Below, piece after piece: positions 27,624 to 36,590 of a stretch of 64,000 nt of DNA. The stretch lies in contig JAHHDR010000044.1 in NCBI GenBank assembly GCA_019739215.1, positions 62,001 through 126,000 on the forward strand. Reading direction: 5' to 3'. How positions within the stretch are numbered: the first letter of the stretch is position 1; every line of letters starts with the position of its first letter. Source of the DNA: Rhizobium sp. GTDB lineage: Bacteria > Pseudomonadota > Alphaproteobacteria > Rhizobiales > Rhizobiaceae. The position numbers and the translations under genes are program-made. The notes beneath the pieces are model-generated. The model did no database searches. It saw nothing but the letters and a program-made list of their open reading frames with translations, and was not told where the DNA came from.

Positions 27624-27739
27624 GGTATACGCTGCCGTGACGTCACGTTCGGGCACCGGGTACCGTCACATCCGGGTTGACATCGCCTATTTGTGACAGG
27701 GTAGCCTCGGGCCTAAAGCTTGAGGTGACATATGGCCCG
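27624..27739. repeat. Left 116-bp inverted repeat with res-like substructure
   Basis: Identical in inverse orientation to 36211-36326 except for one base. It contains the perfect palindrome CGTGACGTCACG (27636-27647) and a GTCACA...TTGTGAC pair about 35 bp long, as expected of serine-recombinase binding sites. It also carries the recombinase ribosome binding region and its first codons. Confidence 0.85.
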
Positions 27740-28307
27740 CATCGGTTATGCCCGCGTCAGTACGACAGATCAGGATCTCGACATTCAGCAAGCCCGCCTC
27801 AGGGCCGAAAGCTGCGAAATCATTCGGTCCGAGAAGATATCGGGAGCAAGCCGAGAGGGTCGCGGCGAGCTGGCGACTGTCATTGAATTCTTGCGTCCGG
27901 GCGACGAACTTGTCGTCACGCGGCTCGATCGCCTCGGCCGCGACACCCGCGACGTGCTCAACATCATTCACGACTGCGAGCAGCGGGGCGCCTTCGTTAC
28001 CGTCCTGGATCCGCATGTGACGACCCGTGGCGAGATGGGGCATTTGGTGCTGACGGTGCTCGGCATGGTAGCCCAAATGGAGCGGCGGTTTATCAAAGAG
28101 CGGCAGCGGGAAGGTATAGAGCGGGCAAAATCAGCCGGGCAATACAAGGGCGGAAAGGTTCGGATCGACCATGGGAAGATTCGCCAGCTATCCGCAACGG
28201 GCCTCGGCGTCATGGCAATCGCCAAGGAAATTGGGTGCTCGCGAATGCAGGTCTATCGCGTACTCAACGCGAGCGCTGTGCTACCGCCCGCAGGCCGGAT
28301 CACCTGA
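27732..28307 (+). CDS. Serine recombinase (resolvase/DNA invertase family)
   Basis: 191 residues, normal length for Hin/Gin/Tn3 resolvases. The catalytic serine is S10 in IGYARVSTTDQD; LVVTRLDRLGRDTRD carries the active-site arginines; an HTH (LGVMAIAKEIGCSRMQVYRVL) ends the protein. The start codon lies inside the left 116-bp inverted repeat, so the promoter and probable crossover site are shared with the right repeat at 36.3 kb. Whether it resolves or inverts cannot be told from the sequence; inverse orientation of the two sites would favour inversion. Confidence 0.93.
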   Translation: MARIGYARVSTTDQDLDIQQARLRAESCEIIRSEKISGASREGRGELATVIEFLRPGDELVVTRLDRLGRDTRDVLNIIHDCEQRGAFVTVLDPHVTTRGEMGHLVLTVLGMVAQMERRFIKERQREGIERAKSAGQYKGGKVRIDHGKIRQLSATGLGVMAIAKEIGCSRMQVYRVLNASAVLPPAGRIT

Positions 28308-28512
28308 AAGCCAAACTCATGAAGAGTTTCTGCCGTGCACTGTCGTTGCTAATGCGCCGGGGTTCAGACTTGCTTTCCCGCGCCAACCGATTGGCCTCTC
28401 GCGTGCTCGTCGCCTTGGCAAGGATCAACTCCGCGCTTCGTCTGTCCAGGTCGTGTTTGCGGGCGAAGTATCCAACGGCGTATTGTGTAAATGCGGAGTT
28501 TCTGTCGTACAT
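28300..28512 (-). CDS. Small hypothetical protein, DUF3606-like
   Basis: 70 residues. The central part AVGYFARKHDLDRRSAELIL followed by ATSTREANRLARES has the helix pattern of DUF3606-type small proteins found in rhizobia. The ribosome binding site is weak and the 3' end overlaps the recombinase gene by 8 bp on the other strand. Moderate support only. Confidence 0.4.
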   Translation of the reverse strand: MYDRNSAFTQYAVGYFARKHDLDRRSAELILAKATSTREANRLARESKSEPRRISNDSARQKLFMSLAFR

Positions 28513-28738
28513 TGGCGGACCCCACTTATTTCTCGCTACATTTGCGGGATGTCACGCACCACGCAAGTTGAAACCGATTTTAACCTTACCACCTAAGGTA
28601 AACCGCGCCCGTTACACTACAGAGTCTTTCTCCTCCGCGCCCCTTGTGTGCGTTTTCGCACAAGCCCTTGACAGTTTGTGTGCCGATCCTAGATTTCTGA
28701 TGTTCTTTTTTCGTCAGACATGACCAAAGGAGGATGTC

Positions 28739-29035
28739 ATGCAGGTCGTCGAAACTTACTGGAACAAGCCCGTTTCCGTTCGACTCCAGAACGGTTTAGA
28801 GCACACCTTCCACTCCCTTGAAGTCTCTCTCGATTTCCTCGAAAACGAGTGGCCCATTAGGTCCGGCAAACACCACACCAAAGCGCTGGAGTGCTGCCGA
28901 GCTGCGGCCCGGCGAATGGTGACCACAGAGACGGCGCGGGAGGCGTTCATCGCGGCTTGCCTGGAAGCTGGAATGCCGCTGGTGATGACGGCGCGGCAAA
29001 GCCGACGCCCGACTTTGGTCTACAGCCTTCAGTAG
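28739..29035 (+). CDS. DUF982 domain protein
   Basis: 98 residues, AAAGGAGG 7 nt before the ATG. The pattern SLEVSLDFLENEWPIRSGKH plus ALECCRAAARR and AREAFIAACLEAGM matches DUF982, small proteins that occur in many copies in Hyphomicrobiales and whose function is not known. It is a good marker of the taxonomic group. Confidence 0.9.
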   Translation: MQVVETYWNKPVSVRLQNGLEHTFHSLEVSLDFLENEWPIRSGKHHTKALECCRAAARRMVTTETAREAFIAACLEAGMPLVMTARQSRRPTLVYSLQ

Positions 29036-29411
29036 CGACTGCAGCATACTTGGCTGCTTGGCATGGAATTGGTTCCGGGCGGCGCGCATTGCGGCAGGAG
29101 GGTGACCTTCGGTCTTGGCGGAGTCCGAACCGCCCGGGTGCGAGCATCCAACGCCATGCTGGCCGCCAGCACAAGTTAAGCAAATGAGGTAATTCGGGTG
29201 TCCCGCATACTCCTACGGGCAGGCCAACAAGTCCTTTGCCTGCGGCTGGTAAGGAAAACGGCGAACATCCAGACCCCTATGGTGCAACCCATGATAAAAC
29301 TTGATGTAGGTCAAATTCTTTTTAATTGAACACGCAACCAAGCACAAATACGGTTCCATTGACCAGCCGGCATGATACCCCGCGCCCAGCGCTGCCGGCT
29401 CGGTCGACAAA
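29036..29411. other. Intergenic region, nothing supported
   Basis: Open frames on both strands here lack ribosome binding sites and known motifs. No repeat or terminator is evident. Confidence 0.4.
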
Positions 29412-29648
29412 ATGGAATGGATAATGGCGCCCCGCAACTTCCGCTTCGGATCACGACATTTCGTTATCGAGGTTGAGGAACTGGAAGACGCCTTGTGGCG
29501 TGCCTGGCTACCGTTCAAAGGCACGACGCTGGAGGCGCGATCGAACTCCGCGCAAAGCGCCGAGGCTGCGCTCCTTTTCACGCTAAGAGAAGAATTATGC
29601 TCCGTCCCGCGAAGGAGCGAGAATTTGTCGGAACCCAATTCGCATTAG
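29412..29648 (+). CDS. Small hypothetical protein
   Basis: 78 residues (or 74 from the ATG at 29424). FGSRHFVIEVEELEDALWRA suggests a small alpha/beta fold; the tail is Ser/Glu-rich. No family recognised. A terminator follows 50 bp downstream, which supports transcription in this direction. Confidence 0.45.
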   Translation: MEWIMAPRNFRFGSRHFVIEVEELEDALWRAWLPFKGTTLEARSNSAQSAEAALLFTLREELCSVPRRSENLSEPNSH

Positions 29649-29698
29649 CGCCTTTGAACGAGCATCATGGACTTTCACCCCTGAGTCCGGCCTTCAAG

Positions 29699-29728
29699 AC
29701 CGGTCGCCCCGCCAGGCGGCCGGTTTTT
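29699..29728 (+). terminator. Rho-independent terminator
   Basis: A 10-bp stem ACCGGTCGCC/GGCGGCCGGT (one G-T pair) with a six-base loop, followed by T residues. It ends the transcript of the small gene before it. Confidence 0.75.
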
Positions 29729-29799
29729 GCTTTGTGCCGACCTTCCCGGAACTCCGCACGCCCGGTCTGCGTTTCGGCACGCATCTGTAGGAGAGAGAA

Positions 29800-29874
29800 A
29801 TGAATCAGCTAATCTGGCTAGTCGGCGCCGTTGTCATCGTGGTTGCTATCTTGGGGTACCTAGGGATCGGCTAA
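29800..29874 (+). CDS. 24-residue single-span membrane peptide
   Basis: MNQLIWLVGAVVIVVAILGY plus four residues: one hydrophobic helix with almost no soluble part. GAGAGA precedes the ATG at 29800. Very similar unannotated mini-ORFs (MNQLIWLVGAVVIV...) are known in rhizobial genomes, so this is likely a real conserved membrane peptide. A hairpin terminator lies about 100 bp downstream. Confidence 0.6.
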   Translation: MNQLIWLVGAVVIVVAILGYLGIG

Positions 29875-29970
29875 GTGCGTTCTCCCAGAACGGGGGTCGG
29901 AACTAAATCAGATCTTGCATGTTTAGAAGCCGATATTGCAACGACATCGTGTCCCGATGTTGGTGCCGGG

Positions 29971-30006
29971 CGCCGGCCTTGCGAACACCCGCGAGGCCGG
30001 CGTTTT
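29971..30006 (+). terminator. Rho-independent terminator after the membrane peptide
   Basis: CGCCGGCCT (29971-29979) pairs with AGGCCGGCG (29994-30002), extended by inner G-C pairs, and is followed by TTTT. Confidence 0.7.
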
Positions 30007-30041
30007 GCACACGTCATACCGCGCCAAATGCGCTGGCGCCG

Positions 30042-30170
30042 ATGACAATCAGCGGAAAAGTGAAAGTCAGACAGATCTTGAAAATCTTGAGGCGCCTCGT
30101 GCGAGTGCCCTCCCAATCGTACGTCATGTACGGCTCCCATGCGAACTTCATCGTTCGGACGCCAATTTAG
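30042..30170 (+). CDS. Possible 42-residue basic peptide
   Basis: MTISGKVKVRQILKILRRLV and 22 further residues, basic and amphipathic. No ribosome binding site is visible. Listed because it is the only plausible frame between the terminator and the next gene; it may be chance. Confidence 0.2.
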   Translation: MTISGKVKVRQILKILRRLVRVPSQSYVMYGSHANFIVRTPI

Positions 30171-30246
30171 CGTTGGGGCTCGTGCGAGGCTGATGATCAG
30201 TCGGACGTATTAGCGGTGCTGGTTTTCGGAACGCGGTAGGCGTCCG

Positions 30247-30510
30247 TCAATCCGACTTTTGCCGGCGAATTTCCTTCTCAGCTTCCCGTTGCCTTCGCAG
30301 CCAGTCGTCCGGATAGGCGGTGACTTTTATTGTCTTTGACCCACACTGGCACCTGAACGGCACCCGTTTGATATCCGTCAGCGGGTTCATCTTCTGCGAA
30401 AGCCAGCCTGGGTCAAACAGCGCCTGATGACCACACCGATCGCAGGTCACCTCCAGGATAAGGCCGTGCCGCGCCACCGCTCGCAGAGTGCTGTCGATAG
30501 GTGACACCAT
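30247..30510 (-). CDS. Small zinc-ribbon-like protein
   Basis: 87 residues. TCDRCGHQ and FRCQCGSK give two cysteine pairs separated by about 30 residues, the spacing of a zinc ribbon; the C-terminus is highly charged (RRQREAEKEIRRQKSD). No specific family. A second protein with the same kind of layout is encoded at 30930-31253 on the other strand. Confidence 0.65.
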   Translation of the reverse strand: MVSPIDSTLRAVARHGLILEVTCDRCGHQALFDPGWLSQKMNPLTDIKRVPFRCQCGSKTIKVTAYPDDWLRRQREAEKEIRRQKSD

Positions 30511-30605
30511 GATATGTCTCCGCAGATTCGTTCATGATTCGTTTCCTAGATTGAATCGCGCGGGATGTGAATATGTTCCTCTGGTTGGGCTGTCGATGCG
30601 CGCCA

Positions 30606-30887
30606 CTAATACTTGCGAGTAAGCGCGTCGTCGATCTGCTGATCTGCGTTCGCACTAGCTGCCCGGCGGAGGCGATAACTAACGGCGAGTTCCGTGACGA
30701 CAGCAACGATTTCCTCGCGAGCCCAACCTACGGCCATTGCCGCCTCGGTTAGGTCCTGCTCGATCGGCCAGAGGTCCACAAGTGGCTGGCTGGAGCGCTC
30801 GACCAGTAGATTAAAGGCTTCCTCCAGATCCTCGTAGCATTCAATCCAGCGGTCCGGATGATCGAATGCCAGGCGCGGTCCCCGCAT
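30606..30887 (-). CDS. Small hypothetical protein
   Basis: 93 residues from the ATG at 30887, preceded by AAGGAGGGG at good spacing. Acidic, helical: WIECYEDLEEAFNLLVE and AAMAVGWAREEIVAVVTELA. Probably one transcript with the zinc-ribbon gene that follows. Function unknown. Confidence 0.65.
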   Translation of the reverse strand: MRGPRLAFDHPDRWIECYEDLEEAFNLLVERSSQPLVDLWPIEQDLTEAAMAVGWAREEIVAVVTELAVSYRLRRAASANADQQIDDALTRKY

Positions 30888-30929
30888 AGCGTCATTCCCC
30901 TCCTTGTCTCCCTCGCTACTCGCATTATA

Positions 30930-31253
30930 GTGCATGCAGGCCTAGCGGAGTACAAACCACTGGCGGAAAAACTCTACCCCACGCGCCATACGTCAATCGG
31001 CTCGATCATTGATGCCGGGCTGCGGATTCACGCTTTTTGCTTGGATTGCAAGCATGACGAGGATCTCGACCTTGACCGCGTCGCGGAGCGTCTAGGGCGT
31101 GATTTCAGCAGTCTGCCGGCATATCTCGTGCCGAAGTTGGTATGCAGCCAATGCGGAAGCAAGAACGTTGGAATGGTGCTGGCGCCGGCCGATCATGGGC
31201 CGCGCGAAGGGCAGGTCGAACACGTGCGTGAAGGATGGGGCAGGAAGGTCTAG
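30930..31253 (+). CDS. Zinc-ribbon-like hypothetical protein
   Basis: About 107 residues from a tentative GTG at 30930. The central part AFCLDCKHDEDLDLDRVAER and LVCSQCGSKNVGM holds two CxxC pairs about 35 residues apart. Its start region is divergent from, and very close to, the gene at 30887, so they may share a control region. The start codon is uncertain because no ribosome binding site is visible. Confidence 0.6.
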   Translation: MHAGLAEYKPLAEKLYPTRHTSIGSIIDAGLRIHAFCLDCKHDEDLDLDRVAERLGRDFSSLPAYLVPKLVCSQCGSKNVGMVLAPADHGPREGQVEHVREGWGRKV

Positions 31254-31529
31254 AAGAACATTGCCCAGAAAGAACGCGGGCCGTGTAGCCTGCTCGGACA
31301 TTGCTGGAGGGGCGCCGCTTAGGCCGACATTGCACGGCAAGAATCCCTGACATTGGTAACGGCGGAACGAAACCGAGGTTGCTGACGTTTTGCTGATAGT
31401 CCGATCAAAATATGGATCATTCTGCCAGCCTTGCGGCCCGGACTCCTCCGCCAAGCTAAATGGCTTTTCATGTGGCTGGCGCCGGCGGCCGATGATGCAC
31501 CGATCTGAACCGCATACTGGGGGTGATTA

Positions 31530-32666
31530 ATGACAGGGCAGGACGCTAACGAAACCAAGCTAGCGTCGAAAAGCTACTGGAGCAAACGGACGATATCCGT
31601 TTCTCTCCTTCTCGCAGCCATGCTGATTTTCTTGATCCTGCTCCCTCAGATGTTGCTGATGATTTTCGCAGGCATGTTGTTCGCAGTCTTACTGCGCTCT
31701 TGCGGCGTCAAAGTCGGGGCGCTTCTTTCCATTGGTCCGACATGGGGAGTGGTGGTTTCTCTGGTTGGCATTCTGGCGCTAATGCTGGTTTTTGGTACCC
31801 TGATTGCGCCTGCCGTCGGTGACCAGATCGATGAGCTCCAACGTAAGTTGCCGGAGACCGTCAGCGCCATAATGGACAAGGTAAAGGAGTACTCCTGGGG
31901 CAGGCAGGCCCTTGACCAGATCAGCGCCGGTGACGTGTGGTCACTGGCATCGGGAGGCACGGCAACTCGTGCGGTGGGTTCACTATTTGGCTCTCTCGGT
32001 ACCGCCGTGCTTCTCCTCTTCATCGGCCTTTATGGCGCGTTCGACCCTCAAACCTACCGACGGGGTTTCCTCAGCTTGTTCGCTCCCTCCATCAGGGGGA
32101 AGGCGGACAGCGTCCTGTCGCGTTCAGTCGAAACATTGCAAAGCTGGCTGTCGGCGCAGTTGATCTCGATGACAATAGTCGGCGTGCTGACCGGCCTTGG
32201 ACTCTGGGTTATTGGCGTCCCTCTCGCGCTGGCTCTTGGTCTGATCGCAGGTCTCCTCGCCTTCATTCCGAACCTTGGACCTGTGCTTGCCGCAACTCCT
32301 GGCATTCTGCTGGCGGTGCCCGACGGCATCAACGCCGTGCTTCTTGTCCTGGCGGTCTACATGGCGGTGCAGACACTTGAAAGTTATGTCGTTACACCTC
32401 TTCTGCAGAAGGAAAAGGTCGCGCTCCCTCCGCTGATCGTCCTGTGTGCTCAATTCTCGCTCGGCTCGTTGTACGGGATAATGGGCCTGGCGGTGGCAAC
32501 ACCGCTGACGGCGGTGGTCATGCAGTTGGTGCGAGATCTGTATGTTCGAGATTATCTGGGCCACGAGGCCAGGAGAGAGACGCTCGATGTCAGCGCAAAC
32601 GACGGGGGCGGCGACTTCGAACACGCAGCGAACGAGGGCAAGTCCCTCGATAAGGACGTGCTTTAG
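31530..32666 (+). CDS. AI-2E family transporter (PerM/TqsA-like)
   Basis: 378 residues with eight membrane segments in the family layout: two hydrophobic pairs at the N-terminus, a soluble region (IDELQRKLPETVSAIMDKVK), and a long C-terminal membrane block with LAFIPNLGPVLAATP and ESYVVTPLLQKEKVALPP, the conserved family motifs. TqsA exports AI-2 in E. coli but most members have other or unknown substrates. The Asp/Glu-rich tail is cytoplasmic. Alone on its strand, between small genes and the SRAP gene. Confidence 0.9.
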   Translation: MTGQDANETKLASKSYWSKRTISVSLLLAAMLIFLILLPQMLLMIFAGMLFAVLLRSCGVKVGALLSIGPTWGVVVSLVGILALMLVFGTLIAPAVGDQIDELQRKLPETVSAIMDKVKEYSWGRQALDQISAGDVWSLASGGTATRAVGSLFGSLGTAVLLLFIGLYGAFDPQTYRRGFLSLFAPSIRGKADSVLSRSVETLQSWLSAQLISMTIVGVLTGLGLWVIGVPLALALGLIAGLLAFIPNLGPVLAATPGILLAVPDGINAVLLVLAVYMAVQTLESYVVTPLLQKEKVALPPLIVLCAQFSLGSLYGIMGLAVATPLTAVVMQLVRDLYVRDYLGHEARRETLDVSANDGGGDFEHAANEGKSLDKDVL

Positions 32667-32672
32667 CCGACA

Positions 32673-33352
32673 TCATAGCGGGTTGATTCCCGGATTGCCG
32701 GTGAACCGCGACGAGTTCACTTCCCGGCTCACGCGGTGGAACTGGAGCTGGCCGTCAAGGTGGTGATCAAGCAGTTCCATCGCGTCCGTCGGCGGGGTCT
32801 CGGCGGACAACCACTCGTCATAGACGGCCGGATCGAGGATCACCGGCATCCGATCGTGAAGCTCGCTGACGGGCACCTCAGCCGGCCTGGTGATGATCGT
32901 GCAGCTCGTCACGCCAAGCTTGTCATTGTGCGCCCATAGGCCCGCGAACGAGAACGGCGCGCGCCCGGGAGATGGATGTACCAGGGGTCTTTCGTCTTGC
33001 CCTTCGGATCCTCCGGAGCAATCGTCCATTCATAGAAGCCGTCTGCCGGGATCAGGCAGCGCTTTGATTTGAAGGCATCCTTGAAGGCGCCGGACGTGGC
33101 CACCGTCTCGATCCTGGCATTGAACATCGCCGCTTTGGGCATTTCCTTCGCCCACCACGGCACAAGCCACCAGCGGGCATCCTCGGCGATCTCGTTCCCG
33201 TCCTTGTCGTTGTGGACGATCGGCACGGTCTGCGTCGGGCTGATGTTGTAGCGCGGCGGTATATCGTTGCGGCCGGCATAGGGATCGAGCGTCAGGTTAT
33301 AGAGCCGGACAATATCAGCCCAGGACAGGCGATGGGTGAAGCGGCCGCACAT
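32673..33352 (-). pseudogene. SOS response-associated peptidase (SRAP, YedK/HMCES family), frameshifted
   Basis: The catalytic Cys2 (MCGRFTHRLSW), FNARIETVATSGAFKDAF, RCLIPADGFYEW and, in the second frame, TRPAEVPVSELHDRMPVIL are all present, so both halves of the fold and all known active residues (C2, N, E, H) are there. One base shift near 32955 separates IHLPG from RAPFSFAGLWAHND. SRAP proteins crosslink to abasic sites in single-stranded DNA and protect them during replication. Repaired length about 225 residues, normal. The single shift could be an error. Confidence 0.85.
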
Positions 33353-33553
33353 GGAACCTCCGATCGGCCGCGATGCTATGGACGGGGCTCGCGGGCGTCA
33401 AGCGACCCAAGGTCGGGCGATCAATGGGTGTAGGCTGCCTCACCCAGCCGGGTTATTGCTTCGGATTTCAAACTGGCATCTAATACAGCGGTATGACGGC
33501 GGCCCTTGTTTGGTGTCAGTCGCGAGACGTTTCCAAGGATCAGAGGAGCAAGC

Positions 33554-34600
33554 ATGCCTGTCAGCAATAAGGAACTCGCCGGTTTGATGATTTCCGGCAG
33601 GGGCATATACGCGGACTATGTCTCCGGAAACTTTGTCGGTTACACCGGCTACAGCGCCTCGTTCAAAGTATACGATGACGATCTCGACGCGATCGGCGGC
33701 GGCGGCGAGAAGGGGGTCAAACCGACCATCGCCGTGTCATTCATCTTCGACGAAGACGTTTCAATTTTTGATCTAAAAACTGGTGGCGGCACCTACGTCC
33801 TCGATGCCAAGACTCTGAAATACGGGACGATGGAGACCCTGGACGGCGAGCGTATCCATGGTCTCCTGTTGACTGCACCGGAGCCATCCGACCCTAGCGT
33901 CGAGATGCGCTTCTTTATCCAGCCTCGGGGATTCAGCAATACGCTTGATTGGGATTCTTTCGAGAACGCCGCCACGGGCGGCGCGATTAAATGGTCGGAT
34001 TACTTCATCGTTACAACGGGCGGCACCGGGGGCAAGGATACCTTCAAGAGTACAGAAGCTGATGAGCGCTTTTTTGGCTTCGGAGGGAACGACAAGGCGA
34101 CCGTCGGCGGTGGCAACGACTATCTTGATGGAGGCGCCGGTGTCGATACGCTTGATTTTGGTAAGCTCTCCCAGAGGATATCTATCTTTGCTCCTGAGCC
34201 AGGAGAGTCCGAATACAGCATTTCCAACGGTCTCACCTATATAAACTTTGAGAATTTTGCAGGAAGTGCCTTCAACGACTATATAGCGGGAAACTCACAA
34301 AACAATGTCCTCGCGGGAAGAGGCGGAGATGACACCCTGAATGGAGGCATGGGAGCCGATATTTTCGCTTTTCGGACAGGTGACCAGATGGATACCATCG
34401 AAGATTTTGAAGCGAGCGGCGCGCAGCAGGATCGCATCAACCTATCTGGCCTTGATAGCGTTCAGAACTGGAAAGATCTGAAGAAAAACCATCTGGAGGC
34501 TACGGAAGAAGGCGTATCAATCGATGGGGGTAACGGAGATATCCTTGTTCTCTTGAACGTCGACGTCGCGGACCTTGGCAAAGGCGATTTCATCTTTTGA
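33554..34600 (+). CDS. RTX-type protein with type I secretion C-terminus
   Basis: 348 residues from the ATG at 33554 (GAGGAGC upstream). Residues 1-165 are a domain I do not recognise (VSGNFVGYTGYSASFKVYDD, VSFIFDEDVSIFDLKTGGGT). RTX repeats follow: FGFGGNDKATVGGGNDYLDG and GRGGDDTLNGGMGADIFAF. The tail carries DTIEDFEASG, WKDLKKNHLEA, SIDGGNGDILVLLNV and DFIF, the module shared with the chromosomal adhesin at 59.4 kb. Intact, unlike the RTX gene at 20.7 kb. No HlyB/HlyD-type exporter genes are in the window, so export would depend on one elsewhere. Confidence 0.85.
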   Translation: MPVSNKELAGLMISGRGIYADYVSGNFVGYTGYSASFKVYDDDLDAIGGGGEKGVKPTIAVSFIFDEDVSIFDLKTGGGTYVLDAKTLKYGTMETLDGERIHGLLLTAPEPSDPSVEMRFFIQPRGFSNTLDWDSFENAATGGAIKWSDYFIVTTGGTGGKDTFKSTEADERFFGFGGNDKATVGGGNDYLDGGAGVDTLDFGKLSQRISIFAPEPGESEYSISNGLTYINFENFAGSAFNDYIAGNSQNNVLAGRGGDDTLNGGMGADIFAFRTGDQMDTIEDFEASGAQQDRINLSGLDSVQNWKDLKKNHLEATEEGVSIDGGNGDILVLLNVDVADLGKGDFIF

Positions 34601-35214
34601 GAGAGGCACGAAACCCGCGGCGGGGTGCGCGTTGTACCCGTGGCCGCATCGAAGGGGGCGGATGCGATATAGTAGAGAATTGAAAGGACACTCTTCACGT
34701 TAAGCACGCCTAGACCGATCCTTGGGTATTGTCGTTCGCTGGGTTGAGTAACGTGTAGCCTCCTTGGGTCAGATGAATCCGTTCCTCCGCTAACATTATT
34801 CATCCGTTCGCGCTGGCATGGATAAGGGCGGCCTCTATTTCGCCTAGCCCTTCCCTTATTCACGGCGTATTCCAGGACAGCATCAGGATGCGTGTGGTCC
34901 CCATCTTGAAATTCATGGCCTGCATGTATTCGAGAATGAGATGGCCGTGCTGGTTGGTTTCCACAATCGCTCCGGCTTGATTCTTGGCGCTGAAATGTCG
35001 TGCCACAAGTTATGAAGTGGCGCACGCTGTAGTCAATGAAATCGTGCATCCGCCCGTTCGCCACGGTAGCCGCCTTGGAGTGCCTGCTCGCGCCAAAGAG
35101 TAGTTCCAGAACGAGAGGAGAACCCCCCGCTTTTCCTTCTGCGGCAACAGAGGTAGGCGAGCGCAAACTCTGACTGCTCCGAACAACTGGCGACATTAGG
35201 CGCTTAGGTCCAAC
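34601..35214. other. 614-bp region without an intact gene; possible relic
   Basis: Long open frames exist but change frame and lack start signals. On the minus strand RMHDFIDYSVRHFI near 35030 followed one frame over by HFSAKNQAGAIVETNQHG and HLILEYMQAMNFKMG (to 34860) reads like decayed coding sequence. I do not recognise it. Confidence 0.35.
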
Positions 35215-35925
35215 CTAGAACAAGTCAGGCGGCGGGTCGCGGAAATCCTCTTGCCCAAAATCGGGAAACTCGACACCCTTCAGTATCACAGTCCCACCGC
35301 CATCGATCTTAATCCAGAGATCATTGCCGCGCTCGAACGCTTCATATGGCGCGCCGTCTCGAAGAAATACGTAGTCCTGCTCAGCACCGCCGCCGATGGC
35401 GTCGAAGTCTGTGACGATGCTTTTAGATCCCTTGTTCGGTAAAAGTATGAAGTGGTCCGAACCGAGGCCTCCAGTCAGAGTGCCAAGACCCTCGCTGAAG
35501 ATGAGAATATCATCGCTTTGTCCTGCGATAATCCTGTCCTTGCCGCCGAAGCCGAACACGATATCCGACTCGAAGGATCCAGAAATCTTATCGTTGCCCT
35601 GCATCAATTCAATAATAGCATATCCCAGGCCCTCGAGGGGTGTGTCCTTGGCCAATTTTGATGGAGTTCCGTTCTCGATGGTAAAGAGGATCGCGCCGTT
35701 GCCGTCTTTGATAATCATGTCGGTGACGGTGCCACCAGTAAGATCACCCTGCTTGCGCGTAAAGTTCTTGCCCGTGACGACAATTTCCGCACCACTATCC
35801 GCTGACGTTACAGTAACATGTTTTTTCGAGAACTCGTCAATGAATACGGTCTCTGTCGAGAATTCCCCGATAAAGGCCAATATGCCTGCATCAGGAATGG
35901 CAGGGTTGAATTTCACGCGGGCCAT
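35215..35925 (-). CDS. RTX-type protein, short
   Basis: 236 residues from the ATG at 35925, chosen because GAGGTG lies just upstream and the sequence before it is repeat DNA. RTX-like units: SFESDIVFGFGGKDRIIAGQ, then LGTLTGGLGSDHFILLP. The end (SIVTDFDAIGGG, IKIDGGGTVILKGVEF, DFGQEDF) is a variant of the common C-terminal module. N-terminal 120 residues are beta-rich and not recognised. Second RTX gene within the inverted-repeat unit, facing the one at 33554. A longer in-frame reading runs back into the right repeat and is probably not translated. Confidence 0.75.
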   Translation of the reverse strand: MARVKFNPAIPDAGILAFIGEFSTETVFIDEFSKKHVTVTSADSGAEIVVTGKNFTRKQGDLTGGTVTDMIIKDGNGAILFTIENGTPSKLAKDTPLEGLGYAIIELMQGNDKISGSFESDIVFGFGGKDRIIAGQSDDILIFSEGLGTLTGGLGSDHFILLPNKGSKSIVTDFDAIGGGAEQDYVFLRDGAPYEAFERGNDLWIKIDGGGTVILKGVEFPDFGQEDFRDPPPDLF

Positions 35926-36210
35926 GTGACACCTCATCAGCAATGCTGTCGCCGCTAGTGTACAGGTGTATGAGGAAACTGCATTCGATAAATGGCTGGG
36001 TTCGTTTAGGTGTCGCAGTGACGAAACACGGAGCCGAAGCCTAGAGGCGCGTTGCTCAGCCATCGATTGCCGCGGCTGCAAAGCCCGAGCCCCGAAACGG
36101 GGGGGTCTCAAGAGCGCAAACAACACCGCCCCAGTCTGTCTCGAAATCGCTCCCGAACTCGCCTCGTCGCTAACAAGACCCAATGCCGATTTTCTGCAAA
36201 GTCTCCAATC

Positions 36211-36326
36211 CGGGCCATATGTCACCTCAAGCTCTAGGCCCGAGGCTACCCTGTCACAAATAGGCGATGTCAACCCGGATGTGACGGTACCCGGTGCCCG
36301 AACGTGACGTCACGGCAGCGTATACC
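36211..36326. repeat. Right 116-bp inverted repeat
   Basis: Inverse copy of 27624-27739 with a single mismatch. Reading leftward it has the same GAGGTGACATATGGCCCG start region as the recombinase, but the codons after Met-Ala-Arg-Ile-Gly differ and lead nowhere. Confidence 0.85.
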
Positions 36327-36590
36327 GTGATGTTACGAACGCATTGACCGATTGTTCGGCGGCATGCTGGCAGCCCACTCTCGATGGTTTCTGAACGATC
36401 AAATCCTCTACCGTCTCTAATAGCCCTGCAAACCTCGCGCTCCCGCCAGCCGCGTGAGGGTACTAAAGGGGGCACGAAGGCACTAAAATGCTCTCCGTTG
36501 CGTGACGCCTCAAGGCACTATCTGTGCGATATCGTTTCTTGCCCTCGACGCTCGACGTAACTAGCTTCCGCGCCCTGTGAAGGGAATCTC

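Noticed and set aside
31530..32666. AI-2E transporter taken as proof of quorum sensing
   Set aside because: The family name is historical and most members do not carry AI-2; it lies 4 kb away inside a separate unit.
34462..35196. 244-codon minus-strand open frame
   Set aside because: Its first part overlaps the RTX gene 3' end on the other strand, the rest has an improbable composition and the better fragments lie in other frames.
36211..36273. Reading the RTX gene at 35215 from the right inverted repeat (353 residues)
   Set aside because: The extra 116 codons translate repeat and non-coding DNA; a ribosome binding site and ATG at 35925 give a coherent protein.
27624..36326. Insertion sequence or Tn3-family transposon
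   Set aside because: No transposase in the unit and no target-site duplication at the outer ends; called inverted repeats with recombinase instead.
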